Of a stretch of 29,471 nt of DNA, positions 7,952 to 16,779 are shown piece after piece; the first letter of the stretch is position 1; each line of letters begins with the position of its first letter. The position numbers and the translations under genes were made by a program. The DNA is taken from NCBI GenBank assembly GCA_025455985.1, contig JALOLM010000016.1, forward strand, positions 1 to 29,471, given 5' to 3'. This DNA comes from Candidatus Nanopelagicales bacterium. Lineage in GTDB: Bacteria; Actinomycetota; Actinomycetes; S36-B12; UBA10799. Under the pieces are notes generated by a model. The model saw only the letters and a program-made list of their open reading frames with translations. It did not search any database and was not told where the DNA came from.

Positions 7952-9567
7952 CGGCGGCGGTACGCCTCGACCGCCGTGGGCAACGTCGGGTACATGTTCT
8001 CCTCGCCGATGAGGTGGGCCACGCCGTGGTCGGTCATCGGGATCAGCACGTCGTTTTTCACCCGCGCGAGCCACAGTTCGATGCCGCGGGCATCCAGGGC
8101 GTCGTGCAGTTCGGCCAGCACGTTCAGCGCTGTGGTGTCGAGTTCGACGTTGGCCTCCATGTTGAGCAGCACGACTTTTGTGTCCGGCTCGACCGAAGCA
8201 TTGACCTTGTAGAAGAAGTCGTAGGCGTTCATGAAGAACAGGGGAGCGTCGTAGCGGAACACCACGAGCCCGGGGATGGTCGTGGGGTCCTCGTAGTCGT
8301 CGATGTCGTGCATGCCAGCCATGTTGTCGACGAAGCCGAGGACACCGTCGTGGGGCCGGGAGAGCCTGGCCATGAACTCCGCGATCGACAAGGCGATGGC
8401 GATCACAACACCGGGCAGGATTCCGAAGACAACCACGCTGACCGCGCAGGCTGCGGCGATGGAGACCTCGGCGATCCGGAAACGCGCCAGCGCCAGCCAC
8501 TCAGCGGGGTTGATCAAGGTCAGCGCGGCGTAGACGATGACTCCGGCCAGGGCCGCCTGGGGGACCCGGGCGATGACCCCGGGAATCAGCAACGGGCCGG
8601 CGAGGATCACGGCGATGACGAAAATCGAGTAGAACCGGGTGGTCGAGCCCGACGAGTAGGCCAGGGCCGTGCGTGACGAGGAGGCCGACATCGGGAAGCC
8701 CCCTGCCAGCCCGCTGGCGACCTGCGTGCCCGCCAGCGCTCGCATCTCGACGCGCGCGTCGGGTTGGGCGTTGCCGGCGAAGGCCCGTGACGTGACCATG
8801 ACGTCGGTGAACGACACGACCGCAATACTCAGGGCCGGGAGGATCAGGGCGCCGACTACTTCGAGGGACAGACCCGACAGCCCGATCTCAGGCATGGACA
8901 GGTAGACCTCGCCGACCTCTGGGACATCCATGAACAGGCCGACGATCGTCGCCGCGATCAGCCCGAACAGCGGGCCGGGGATCCGCGGTGAGATCCAGCG
9001 GCAGGCGAACGCCACCGCCACGACCACCGTCGCGATCGACAGGGTCTGCCAGTTCGGCACCTGCCAGTCGGTGGCCAGCAGCCCACCCACTGAATCGCCG
9101 TCGACTTCGTACCCCAGGATCTTGGACAACTGCGACATGATCATCAGGACTGCGACGCCTGTGAGGTACCCGATCAGGATCGGGTTGGACAGTAGATCTG
9201 CCAGGAACGAAGCCCGCAGCAGCCAGCCGATGGCCAGGATCGCCCCCACCAAGGTGGTGGTGATGGCCAGGGCGCTCGACCACGGGATGTTGTTGGCGGC
9301 GGCGACGGGGCCGACGGCAGCCGCGGCCATCAAGGCGACCGTGGATTCCGGCCCCAACGACATGTAGGGGTTGCGCCCCAGGATCATGTACACCGCGAGC
9401 GGCACGATGGAGACGGTGAGGCTGGCCGAAGGCGAGACGCCGGCCAGCGAGCCGTACGCCATGGCCTGTGGGATCAGGTAAGCGCCCACCGAAATGCCCG
9501 CAACCACGTTACGTGTCGCGAAAATGGACTTCCTGGTGTCGCTGGAGACCCCTGTGTCAACCGCCAC
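7939..9567 (-). CDS. SulP/SLC26 family inorganic anion transporter with STAS domain
   Basis: A 542-residue transporter. The membrane domain (about 20-420) begins RNVVAGISVGAYLIPQAMAY and includes the conserved YMSLGPESTVALMAAAA, SNPILIGYLTGVAVL and AGGFPMSASSSRTALAYSSG segments. A C-terminal cytoplasmic STAS domain follows (about 430-542; GLVVFRYDAPLFFMNA, LNMEANVELDTTALNVL). The SulP family moves sulfate, bicarbonate or other anions by symport or exchange; the ion is not predictable here. The start is a GTG at 9567 and the N-terminal cytoplasmic part is shorter than in many relatives. The 3' end overlaps the ABC ATPase gene by 13 bp in convergent orientation. Confidence 0.92.
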   Translation of the reverse strand: MAVDTGVSSDTRKSIFATRNVVAGISVGAYLIPQAMAYGSLAGVSPSASLTVSIVPLAVYMILGRNPYMSLGPESTVALMAAAAVGPVAAANNIPWSSALAITTTLVGAILAIGWLLRASFLADLLSNPILIGYLTGVAVLMIMSQLSKILGYEVDGDSVGGLLATDWQVPNWQTLSIATVVVAVAFACRWISPRIPGPLFGLIAATIVGLFMDVPEVGEVYLSMPEIGLSGLSLEVVGALILPALSIAVVSFTDVMVTSRAFAGNAQPDARVEMRALAGTQVASGLAGGFPMSASSSRTALAYSSGSTTRFYSIFVIAVILAGPLLIPGVIARVPQAALAGVIVYAALTLINPAEWLALARFRIAEVSIAAACAVSVVVFGILPGVVIAIALSIAEFMARLSRPHDGVLGFVDNMAGMHDIDDYEDPTTIPGLVVFRYDAPLFFMNAYDFFYKVNASVEPDTKVVLLNMEANVELDTTALNVLAELHDALDARGIELWLARVKNDVLIPMTDHGVAHLIGEENMYPTLPTAVEAYRRRYAL

Positions 9568-9622
9568 CCACGCAGATTAGCGTTCACCGGCAGTTCATGC
9601 ATGGTTCATCCGGGTCGGACAG

Positions 9623-10840
9623 CTACTTCAGCGTGACCGCCGCCGCGTAGAAGTAGTGGTCCGACTGCCACTTGGGCTGCTTCTTCTGCATCAACTTCGT
9701 GCCGTCGATCTTCTTCCAGACGGCCTTGGCCTTGCGAGTCAGCACCAGGTCGATCCGGGTGGGGATCACCGGGTCACCGGAATCGAGGCGCTTGCTGCTC
9801 TTGAGGGTGCCGGTCTGGCAGCAGGTCGCCCCCACCGCCTTGCCGAACTTGCCGCCTGCCTGCTTCCACGAGTCCTTGAAGTACTTGCGGGTCAGGTTTC
9901 GGTAGGTCGGGCTGTAGTAGCCGTTCGCGTCGCTGTTCAGGTCACCGGCCAGAATGACCCGGCCCTCGGTCTCCTTGGCTTTGCTCTTGGAGATCTTCAG
10001 CAGTTCCTTGCCCTGGGCGACCTGGACCTTGGACGGCCAGTTGCGCGGACCGTACTTGCCCTTCTTGCCCTTGCCGTCCTGCGACTCGACCTCGAGGTGG
10101 GAGGTGATCACAGTCACGGGCTTGCCCCGCCACGTGAACCCGGCGGAGGCCCAGCCGCGGTCGAAGGACAGTTTCGCGTCGGCGACCGTGAAGGTGGTCT
10201 GCTTGGCGAAGTTACCGTTGTCCGCCGTCCCGGTGAAAACGAGGTCCGGACTTGCGGTGTTGTACATGATCACATCGCGGTCCTTGAGCCTGACCTGGCA
10301 GCGGAAGGCGTCATCCAGCGGGATGATGCGATCGCAGCCGGGTGTGTTCGGCTTGTAGTACGGGATGCCCAGCGTGGGGGAGTAGCCGATGTCGGCGTTG
10401 TCGGAGACGCTGGCCACTTCGAACGCCAGGCCCTCGGCCATCAGCGCGTTCTTGAGGATGCTGAGGAACTCGTAGCTGGGCAGGTCCACCCCGGTGCTGC
10501 TGCTGGCCAGCCACTCGGTCACCTCGTTGAGGGTGATCACGTCGGGGTCCTGCTTCTTGATGGTCTTCGCGATCCACTGCGCCCGCAGCGGGAAGTCGGT
10601 CTTCACCGCGGTGTCGTACACGTTGGCAGCTGCCGGGAGGAACGCGACGATCCCCTTGGTCGCGGCGTTGATCGCATCGCCCAGCGAACCCCCGAGGTAG
10701 AGATTCAAGGTCATGACCTTCATGGCACTGTCCGGCGGGGCCTTGCTCACAGTCGCGGCCTGCGCGCCAGGTGCCAGCAGGCCCGCGCCCAACATCGCGG
10801 CTGCGGACATGGTCGTGACCAGTTTCATCGGGGTGCTCAC
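9623..10840 (-). CDS. secreted endonuclease/exonuclease/phosphatase-fold protein
   Basis: A 405-residue protein with an N-terminal signal peptide (about 1-28, ending APGAQA). It carries the EEP-superfamily motifs in order: MTLNLYLGG (about 43-51), DVITLNEVTEW with the metal-binding Glu at about 106, VITSHLEVES, VILAGDLNSDANG and the C-terminal QSDHYFY with the Asp-His pair near 394-395. Relatives cleave phosphodiester bonds in nucleic acids, phospholipids or inositol phosphates in a Mg-dependent way; the target is unknown. The GTG at 10840 is chosen because GGAGGA (10849-10854 on the complement) sits 8 nt upstream; an ATG at 10828 is the alternative. It follows the acyl-CoA synthetase by 71 nt on the same strand. 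Confidence 0.85.
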   Translation of the reverse strand: MSTPMKLVTTMSAAAMLGAGLLAPGAQAATVSKAPPDSAMKVMTLNLYLGGSLGDAINAATKGIVAFLPAAANVYDTAVKTDFPLRAQWIAKTIKKQDPDVITLNEVTEWLASSSTGVDLPSYEFLSILKNALMAEGLAFEVASVSDNADIGYSPTLGIPYYKPNTPGCDRIIPLDDAFRCQVRLKDRDVIMYNTASPDLVFTGTADNGNFAKQTTFTVADAKLSFDRGWASAGFTWRGKPVTVITSHLEVESQDGKGKKGKYGPRNWPSKVQVAQGKELLKISKSKAKETEGRVILAGDLNSDANGYYSPTYRNLTRKYFKDSWKQAGGKFGKAVGATCCQTGTLKSSKRLDSGDPVIPTRIDLVLTRKAKAVWKKIDGTKLMQKKQPKWQSDHYFYAAAVTLK

Positions 10841-10911
10841 CGTAGGACTCCTCCACGTGGACTACTGCCCAAGGTAGGTGGTGGCGTGCAGCGGTGTCGA
10901 CCGAATCCGGC

Positions 10912-12786
10912 TTACCCCTTCAGGAAGGGTGTGATGTCCTCGAGTACCCGGACGTCCTCGATCGTGGAGGGGACCGGCTCTTCACGGCCGTCGGCGATGC
11001 CGCGCATCGTGCGCCGCAGGATCTTGCCCGATCTGGTCTTCGGCAGTCCGGGCACGACCACGACCTCCTTGAGCGCGGCGACCGGCCCGACCTGTTCGCG
11101 CACGGTGGCCACGACCTCACGCGCCAGGTCGTCGGGATCGGCGTCCACCCCGGACTTCAGGACGACGAAGGCCCGTGGGATCTGTCCCTTCATGGCGTCG
11201 TGCACCCCGATGACCGCGCACTCGGCGACCGCCGGGTGTGTGGCGATTGCCGCCTCGATAACGCCGGTCGACAGTCGGTGGCCGGCCACGTTGATCACGT
11301 CGTCGGTGCGCCCGAGTACGTAGAGGTAGCCATCGTCGTCGAGGAAGCCGCCGTCGCCGGTGGTGTAGTAGCCGGGGAAGGCCGAGAGATAGCCGTTGAT
11401 GTAGCGGGCGTCGGCGTTCCACAACGTGGGCAGCGTTCCGGGCGGCAACGGCAGACGGATGACGATGTTGCCTTCGGTCCCAGCAGGAACCGGATGGCCC
11501 TCGCCGTCGAGCACCTGGACGTCGTACCCGGGCACCGGCACCGACGGTGATCCCTCTTTCAGCGGCAACGGCTGCAGTCCCCGCGGGTTGGCCGCGATCG
11601 GCCAGCCGGTCTCGGTCTGCCACCAGTTGTCGACCACGGGTACGCCGAGGGTGTCGCTGGCCCAGTGGTAGGTGTCGGGGTCGAGCCGCTCGCCGGCGAG
11701 GAAGAGCGCCTGCAGGCTGCTGATGTCGTGGTCGGCCAGCAGGGTCGACTCCGGGTCCTCCTTGCGGATGGCCCGAATGGCAGTGGGTGCGGTGAACAGT
11801 GCTTTGACGCCGTGCTCGGCGATGACCCGCCAGAACGCGCCCGCGTCGGGCGTGCCGACGGGTTTGCCCTCGTAGACGATCGTGGTGGCTCCCACCAGAA
11901 GTGGCGCGTACACGATGTAGGAGTGCCCGACGACCCAGCCGACGTCCGATGCCGCCCACCAGGTGTCGCCGGCGCTGATGTCGTAAATGTTGGCCATCGA
12001 CCAACTGAGCGCGACCGCGTGCCCGCCGTTGTCGCGCACGACACCTTTGGGTTTGCCGGTCGTGCCTGAGGTGTAGAGGATGTACAGCGGATCGGTCGCT
12101 GCGACATCGGTGCATCCGACCGGCTCGGCGCCGGCGAGCAGCTCGTTCCAGTCATGGTCCAGGACGCCCATCTGCGCGGCCAGCTGCGGGCGCTGCAGGA
12201 TCACGCAGGCCGTTGGGGCGTGGTCGGCCAGTTCGAGGGCCTCGTCCAGCAGGGGCTTGTAGGGCACCACGCGGGACGGCTCGATGCCGCAGGACGCGGA
12301 CAGCACGACCTTGGGCTGGGCGTCGTCGATCCGGGCTGCCAGTTCGTGGGCGGCGAACCCGCCGAAGACCACGGAGTGCACCGCGCCGACCCGGGCACAC
12401 GCCAGCATCGCGATCACCGCCTCGGGCACCATCGGCATCGACAGCACCACACGGTCGCCGGCCACCACGCCAAGCCCGGCCAGCACACCAGCGAAGCGGG
12501 AGACCTCATCCAGCAGTTGGTCGTAGGTCAACGTGCGCTGCGTGCCCGTCACGGGGCTCACGTACTGGACGGCTGGTTGGTGTCCGCGTCCGGCCTCGAC
12601 GTGACGGTCCACGGCGTTGTAACAGGTGTTCAGCCGGCCGTCGGGGAACCAGCGGTAGAGCGGTGCATGCGTTCGGTCGAGGATCACAGTCGGTGCCTGT
12701 GACCAGGTGATCGACTCTGCCGCGTTGGCCCAGAAGCCATCCGGATCGGCAAGACTGCTCTCGTAGGTGCTGTTGTAGTCGCCCAT
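10912..12786 (-). CDS. prpE: propionyl-CoA synthetase-type acyl-CoA ligase
   Basis: A 624-residue AMP-forming short-chain acyl-CoA synthetase. The N-terminal ACAS segment (YRWFPDGRLNTCYNAVDRHV, about 44-63), the P-loop YTSGTTGKPKG (238-248) followed by VVRDNGGHAVAL, TTGDGGFLDDDGYLYVLGRTDDVINVAG and the C-terminal SGKILRR with catalytic Lys588 are present. The RDNGGHAVAL stretch is typical of propionyl-CoA synthetase (PrpE) rather than acetyl-CoA synthetase. It joins propionate, or a similar short acid, to CoA through an acyl-AMP intermediate. Lys588 is the residue acetylated for control in relatives. It lies 89 nt downstream of the GntR gene on the same strand, so it may belong to the same acyl-CoA catabolic unit. 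Confidence 0.88.
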   Translation of the reverse strand: MGDYNSTYESSLADPDGFWANAAESITWSQAPTVILDRTHAPLYRWFPDGRLNTCYNAVDRHVEAGRGHQPAVQYVSPVTGTQRTLTYDQLLDEVSRFAGVLAGLGVVAGDRVVLSMPMVPEAVIAMLACARVGAVHSVVFGGFAAHELAARIDDAQPKVVLSASCGIEPSRVVPYKPLLDEALELADHAPTACVILQRPQLAAQMGVLDHDWNELLAGAEPVGCTDVAATDPLYILYTSGTTGKPKGVVRDNGGHAVALSWSMANIYDISAGDTWWAASDVGWVVGHSYIVYAPLLVGATTIVYEGKPVGTPDAGAFWRVIAEHGVKALFTAPTAIRAIRKEDPESTLLADHDISSLQALFLAGERLDPDTYHWASDTLGVPVVDNWWQTETGWPIAANPRGLQPLPLKEGSPSVPVPGYDVQVLDGEGHPVPAGTEGNIVIRLPLPPGTLPTLWNADARYINGYLSAFPGYYTTGDGGFLDDDGYLYVLGRTDDVINVAGHRLSTGVIEAAIATHPAVAECAVIGVHDAMKGQIPRAFVVLKSGVDADPDDLAREVVATVREQVGPVAALKEVVVVPGLPKTRSGKILRRTMRGIADGREEPVPSTIEDVRVLEDITPFLKG

Positions 12787-12875
12787 GCGCCCAAGTCTGG
12801 ACCGGGAGCCTGACGGCTTCCACCGCCACGAGGGTCGGCGTGGACGAACGGCGGATGTGGCCGGACGAGCGGTGC

Positions 12876-13496
12876 TCAGCCGGCCAGCCGGACGCCTACT
12901 TCCGCCAGCGAACGCGCTCGGTGTTTGGCCTGGGCGGTGACCGCCGCAACGGGGTCGCGGCGACGCAGGGCTCGCACCAGGGCCGCGTGCTCCTCGCGGA
13001 TGTGGCTGTGGTTGGACTCCTCAAGGAAGTACAACCGGCGGTAGGCCTGAGTCGCATCCCACAGGCTGCCCAGAATGCGGCTCAGGCGGGGCATTCCCGC
13101 CGCCTCGAACACCGCGAAGTGAAAGGCCCGGTTGGTGCTGGCGATGGCTTGCAGATCCTGATCGGCCATCGCTGCATCACACTGTGCGGCCAGGCCTGCG
13201 ATCCGGTCGATATCGGCATCGCTGAGGTGCTGGCAGGCGCGCGCGATCGCTTCGTCCTCGAGGAGTTCGCGCAGCCGGTAGACCTCCTGCATGTCCGCCG
13301 CGCTCAGCCTGGCCACGAAGTACCCGCGATTGGGCTCATGGATGACGAGGCCCTCGGCGGCCAGCTCGTTGAGTGCCTCGCGTAACGGGATCCGGCTCAC
13401 GCCGTATGCCGCAGCAAGGCTCTCCTGGACGATCTTCTGTCCCGACTCGAGGCCCCCGGTGAGCAGGTCGGTCCGGATCCGATCAGCGATCGTCAT
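12876..13496 (-). CDS. GntR family transcriptional regulator, FCD domain
   Basis: A 206-residue regulator. The N-terminal winged helix (about 1-65) shows the GntR pattern GQKIVQESLAAAYGVSRIPLREALNELAAEGLV. The C-terminal all-helical FCD domain (about 70-200) carries conserved metal-site His positions in FHFAVFEAAG, HIREEHAALVRAL and AKHRARS. Such proteins bind small carboxylates or acyl-CoA-related effectors. The ATG overlaps the stop of the dehydrogenase gene (ATGA), so the two are translationally coupled and the regulator is likely made with its target. The palindrome TTGTATACAA over the dehydrogenase promoter (14664-14673) is a fitting operator for this family. The open frame runs much further upstream, but that part is antisense-phase shadow of the dehydrogenase. 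Confidence 0.92.
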   Translation of the reverse strand: MTIADRIRTDLLTGGLESGQKIVQESLAAAYGVSRIPLREALNELAAEGLVIHEPNRGYFVARLSAADMQEVYRLRELLEDEAIARACQHLSDADIDRIAGLAAQCDAAMADQDLQAIASTNRAFHFAVFEAAGMPRLSRILGSLWDATQAYRRLYFLEESNHSHIREEHAALVRALRRRDPVAAVTAQAKHRARSLAEVGVRLAG

Positions 13497-14633
13497 CGGA
13501 ACGCCGGCAGGCCGGTCAGCGCCTGCCCGATCACCAGCGTGTGCATCTCGTTGGTGCCCTCGTAGGTGTAAACGGACTCCAGGTTGTTCATGTGCCGGAT
13601 GACGGGGTACTCCAGCGTGATGCCGTTGCCCCCGAGGATGCCCCGGCATTCGCGCGCGATGTTGAGGGCTTCGCGGGCGTTGTTGAGCTTGCCCAGGCTC
13701 ACCTGCTCCGAGGTGATGGCGTGCTGGTCCTTCAGCCGGCCCAGGTGCAGTGCAAGGAGCATGGCCTTCCCCACCTCCAGGGCCATGTCGGCCAGCTTCT
13801 TCTGGGTGAGTTGGTAGCCCGCGATCGGCCGATCGAATTGGACCCGGTCGATCGAGTAGGAGATGGCAGTCTCCAAGCAGTCTCGTGCGGCGCCCACGGT
13901 TCCGAACGCGATCCCGAACCGGGCCTCGTTGAGACATGACAGGGGACCGCGCAGACCCTTGGCGCCGGGCAGCATGGCGTCGGCGGGAAGGCGAACTCCC
14001 TGCAGAACGAGTTCGCTGGTCACCGAGGCGCGCAGGGACATCTTCTTGTGAATCTCGTTGGCGGTGAAGCCAGGCGTATCGGTGGGGACCACGAACCCTC
14101 GGATGCCGTCGTCGGTCTGCGCCCACACCACTGCCACGTCAGCCACATTGCCGTTGGTGATCCACATCTTCGAGCCGTCGAGCACCCAGTCATCACCATC
14201 GCGGCGGGCCCGGGTGCGCATGCCGCTGGGGTTGGATCCGAAGTCGGCCTCGGTGAGTCCGAAGCAGCCGATCGCCCGGCCAGCAGCCATCTCCGGCAGC
14301 CAGCGCTGCTTGTGTTCCTCGGAACCGAAGTGGTGGATGGCGAACATCGCCAACGAGCCCTGCACGCTGACCAGCGAGCGGATGCCGGAGTCGCCTGCCT
14401 CGAGTTCAGTGCAAGCCAGGCCGTAGGCCACGGCGGAGGTGCCGGCGCACCCATATCCGTCCAGGTGCATGCCCAGCACTCCGAGCTCGCCGAGTTCGCG
14501 GGCGAGATCTCGCACTGGCAACGAGCCCGCGTCGAACCAGTCGCCGACCTCCGGTTTGATGCTCACGCATGGCGATCTCTTCGTCGGTGAGCAGGGAGTC
14601 GATCGCGAACAGGTCGAAGGGGGAGGTGGGCAC
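13493..14633 (-). pseudogene. glutaryl-CoA dehydrogenase-like acyl-CoA dehydrogenase, frameshifted near codon 25
   Basis: Most of an acyl-CoA dehydrogenase is encoded, including GYGCAGTSAVAYGLACTELEAGDSGIRS, FGLTEADFGSNP, MWITNGNVADVAVVW and the C-terminal YEGTNEMHTLVIG with the catalytic-base Glu of the glutaryl-CoA dehydrogenase group. The true N-terminus (PTSPFDLFAIDSLLTDEEIAMRE) starts at a GTG at 14633 with ribosome site AAAGGAG, but lies in a different frame. The frames meet at about 14563-14567. Family members have about nine residues (of the kind TVRRFVDDR) between those halves, so about 26 bp appears to be missing. A shortened protein could start at the GTG at 14566 (357 residues). 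Otherwise the gene is broken, or the join is a sequence error. It is coupled to the GntR gene. Confidence 0.88.
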
Positions 14634-14639
14634 GGCGGT

Positions 14640-14674
14640 CTCCTTTGTATGCAGTATCTGTGATTGTATACAAA
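14640..14674 (-). promoter_or_regulatory. promoter and GntR-type operator of the dehydrogenase-regulator operon
   Basis: On the minus strand the -10-like TACAAT (14668-14663) is overlapped by the perfect 10-bp palindrome TTGTATACAA (14664-14673). A second half-site, ATACAAA (14650-14644), forms a larger dyad with the first (arms 14644-14650 and 14668-14674) and runs into the ribosome site AAAGGAG (14646-14640). The AT-rich palindrome stands out in this GC-rich DNA and resembles operators of FCD-type GntR regulators. Repression by the co-encoded GntR protein is inference. Confidence 0.65.
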
Positions 14675-14730
14675 GATCGGGTGGTGGTGCACTAGGGGTC
14701 GGGCGTCCGATCGTCCCCTGCCAGGCGCAG

Positions 14731-14764
14731 CGAAAGGGCCCCGCACTGTGGCGGGACCCTTTCG
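14731..14764 (-). terminator. hairpin terminator after the secreted beta-rich protein gene
   Basis: CGAAAGGG-C-CCCGC pairs with GCGGG-A-CCCTTTCG around the loop ACTGTG: 13 base pairs and one mismatch. It lies 7 nt beyond the stop of the secreted protein gene. The stem would also stop transcripts from the other direction, separating this gene from the dehydrogenase promoter. Confidence 0.7.
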
Positions 14765-14771
14765 GCGTGTG

Positions 14772-16559
14772 TCACTTCGAGAGAGTGACCTTGCCCGAGG
14801 TGACGGATGCGAATCCGCCCTGGGCGGGCAGTACGACCCGGTACTTGCCCTTCGGAAGGTCGATGACGACCTTCTGGCTGTTGCCGCTCGTGCGGTAGGT
14901 CTTCTTCAGCGTCTTCCACTGCCCGTCAGTGCGCTTGGCCACCTTGACTTTCCAAGTGCGCGAGTTCGGGTTCACGTTGACCTTGATCTTCGATTCGGCC
15001 TTGGTCGTCGTGGCCTTGACCTTTGCCTGCTTCGGGGTCTCCGGCTTCACCTCGGGGGTTGGGTCAGAGGGCTCGGGCTCGGGCTCCGGTTCGGGCTCGG
15101 GGTCCACCGTCGGGGTCGTGGTGCTGACCGACATCGACAGGTTGTCGATGAGTAGTCCCTGGCCGAGCAGGTCGGGGGCTGCGGTGCCGCTGGCGCGGAA
15201 CAGCAGGCTGTTGGCCTCAGGCATTTCCCTGCCTTCGCCCTCGCCGAAGTAAGCCTCGAATGAGCCAGTCTCCAGTACCGGTCCACCATCGACGCTCGCG
15301 CGGAAGATGTCGTTGTACGTGCCGGGCGTGCCGTCTTTGAACTTGACCACCTGCAACTTGACGGTGTGAGCCGTGTCGAGATCCAGGCCACGGGCCACAT
15401 CCCTATACGCGAACTTCAGGTCGCCTTGGTCGTCGAAGAAGTAGTCGATGGCTTCGATGCGCATGCTCTCGACGCCCTGGTACTTCTCGTGGCTGATTCT
15501 CATGAGCCCATTGCGGCCGCCGTTGCCGTCGTCAGGTGAGACGCCGATGGCCAGCCCCTTCTGGAAGTCGACGGGCAGAATCGTGAATTCACCGGTGAAG
15601 GTGTTGTCCACGTCGGACTCCTTGGCCCCGACGGTCAACGACGGGCTGAAGAGCTGGTCGCCGAAACTGCCCGAGGTCTTCGCGTTGCTGATCCGCAGCG
15701 AGCCGGCGCCTTCCCGGCTGATCGCCGCGTCGAAGTTGCCCGCCATGCGCCACTGGTCCTTGGCGGCTTTGGTGATGGCGACATTGCGGAAAGTGGTCGA
15801 GTAGGACGTGCCGGGCTCTTGCTGGAGCTGTCCGATCTGGACGTCATCGATGTGCAGATCAATGCCCTCGAGCACGGTGAACCAGCCGTAGCGGTTGCCT
15901 CCGACCTTGTCGATGGTGTCACTGGGGTTGGTCAACACGCCCTCGAAGGCGGTACGGCCTTCGCCGTCGACCATGGTGATCTCTACGGCGAGCACGCCCT
16001 TCTTGTTCACGAAGCGGTGCTGCAGCGTGTACCAACCGGCGGTCGTGATCTCGGCGTGCTGACCGGCGGCGAGGTTGGGGTTCGGTGCGGAGTTACTGCT
16101 GTTGTTCGAGACTCCGACCAGCAGTCGACCGTCGGCACCCTTGGTGGCGTGGAAGATGAAGTCGCGCAGGTGGTTGCCGTTGCTTCCGTTGGTCGCGACC
16201 GAGTAGTCGAAGCCCGAACCGTTGGTCCAGGCGGGATCCAGGTACATCCTGGTCGAGGTGGACCACGTGCCCTCCCACTCGGGGGCGTATCCGCCGAACC
16301 TGGTGAAGATCCCGGCCTCGCTGATCACGGCGTGATTACCGCCCTGTGGTGACGCGATGCCGTCCACGCCGCTGGCGACCCGCTGGATCTCGCCACTGCC
16401 GTTCTCGAGGTAGCCGGACGTCCCGGCCTCGAAGTCCTGGGTCCAGCGTTCGACAGCCATGGCCGGAGCGGCGATTCCCGCTGTCATGCCCAGCGCCATG
16501 GCGGTGCCCAGAGAGATTGAAGCAATCGCCTTGAGGCGATTACGTGATGTGCTTTCCAT
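14772..16559 (-). CDS. secreted beta-rich protein with Pro-Glu linker and C-terminal domain
   Basis: A 595-residue exported protein. The signal peptide covers about 1-35 (positively charged start, hydrophobic core, APAMA cleavage site). Two lectin- or laminin-G-like halves follow, with phrases such as WTQDFEAGTSGYLENGSGE, YYLD-like strands and YSTTFRNVAITKAAKDQWRM; they resemble concanavalin-like carbohydrate-binding folds, but I do not recognise a named family. A (PE)n linker (about 485-500) leads to a basic C-terminal domain (KVKATTTKAESKIKVNVNP and LPKGKYRVVLPAQGG) seen at the end of many actinobacterial secreted proteins. It is probably wall- or polymer-associated. The ATG at 16559 is preferred over an upstream in-frame start because it begins the signal peptide and has AGGGGAC before it. 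Confidence 0.75.
   Translation of the reverse strand: MESTSRNRLKAIASISLGTAMALGMTAGIAAPAMAVERWTQDFEAGTSGYLENGSGEIQRVASGVDGIASPQGGNHAVISEAGIFTRFGGYAPEWEGTWSTSTRMYLDPAWTNGSGFDYSVATNGSNGNHLRDFIFHATKGADGRLLVGVSNNSSNSAPNPNLAAGQHAEITTAGWYTLQHRFVNKKGVLAVEITMVDGEGRTAFEGVLTNPSDTIDKVGGNRYGWFTVLEGIDLHIDDVQIGQLQQEPGTSYSTTFRNVAITKAAKDQWRMAGNFDAAISREGAGSLRISNAKTSGSFGDQLFSPSLTVGAKESDVDNTFTGEFTILPVDFQKGLAIGVSPDDGNGGRNGLMRISHEKYQGVESMRIEAIDYFFDDQGDLKFAYRDVARGLDLDTAHTVKLQVVKFKDGTPGTYNDIFRASVDGGPVLETGSFEAYFGEGEGREMPEANSLLFRASGTAAPDLLGQGLLIDNLSMSVSTTTPTVDPEPEPEPEPEPSDPTPEVKPETPKQAKVKATTTKAESKIKVNVNPNSRTWKVKVAKRTDGQWKTLKKTYRTSGNSQKVVIDLPKGKYRVVLPAQGGFASVTSGKVTLSK
15071..15100. repeat. hexanucleotide tandem repeat coding for a Pro-Glu linker
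   Basis: Five near-identical 6-bp units (GCTCGG on the plus strand, two units with one change each) encode the alternating Pro-Glu linker of the secreted protein. Such repeats can change length by slippage in 6-bp steps without breaking the frame. Confidence 0.8.
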
Positions 16560-16576
16560 GAAGTCCCCTCGCGTAC

Positions 16577-16595
16577 GACGTGCTGTCTGCACGTC
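16577..16595. promoter_or_regulatory. 7-5-7 inverted repeat upstream of the secreted protein gene
   Basis: GACGTGC-TGTCT-GCACGTC is a perfect dyad 18 nt upstream of the ATG of the secreted protein. It could be an operator or a hairpin in the 5' untranslated region. No regulator can be named. Confidence 0.5.
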
Positions 16596-16656
16596 CACGG
16601 GAGGACATATCCCCGCTATGTATCAAACGAAAACGTGATCCGTCTCATACCAGCGT

Positions 16657-16779
16657 TCACTCGTGGGAATCCTTGGTCGTTTGGTGGTGGCGCTTCTGCC
16701 GTGCTTCGTCGATCCGGGTCGCCTGGACCACCGCAAGCATGAAGATCACGAACAGGATGACCTGTGGGCTCACTGCCAT
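16657..16779 (-). CDS. 40-residue single-pass membrane peptide
   Basis: A short open frame with a very strong ribosome site (AAGGAGG, 16785-16791) 5 nt before its ATG. Residues 6-20 (QVILFVIFMLAVVQA) form one hydrophobic helix; a charged, His- and Lys-rich tail follows (RIDEARQKRHH and on to DSHE). It lies 63 nt after the SDR gene on the same strand and 97 nt before the secreted protein gene, so all three could share a transcript. Function unknown. Ribosome site, membrane helix and tail together argue for a real gene. Confidence 0.65.
   Translation of the reverse strand: MAVSPQVILFVIFMLAVVQATRIDEARQKRHHQTTKDSHE

Noticed and set aside
9500..9567. Possible deletion in the SulP N-terminus
   Set aside because: The segment before the first helix is short, but N-terminal length varies widely in this family and no second frame with family sequence was seen.
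9656..11323. Long plus-strand open frame opposite the EEP protein and acyl-CoA synthetase genes
   Set aside because: It crosses two well-supported minus-strand genes and their spacer and has no recognisable motif.
13497..14126. N-terminal extension of the GntR gene
   Set aside because: It is an alternate frame within the dehydrogenase gene; the GntR wing-helix starts exactly at the ATGA overlap.
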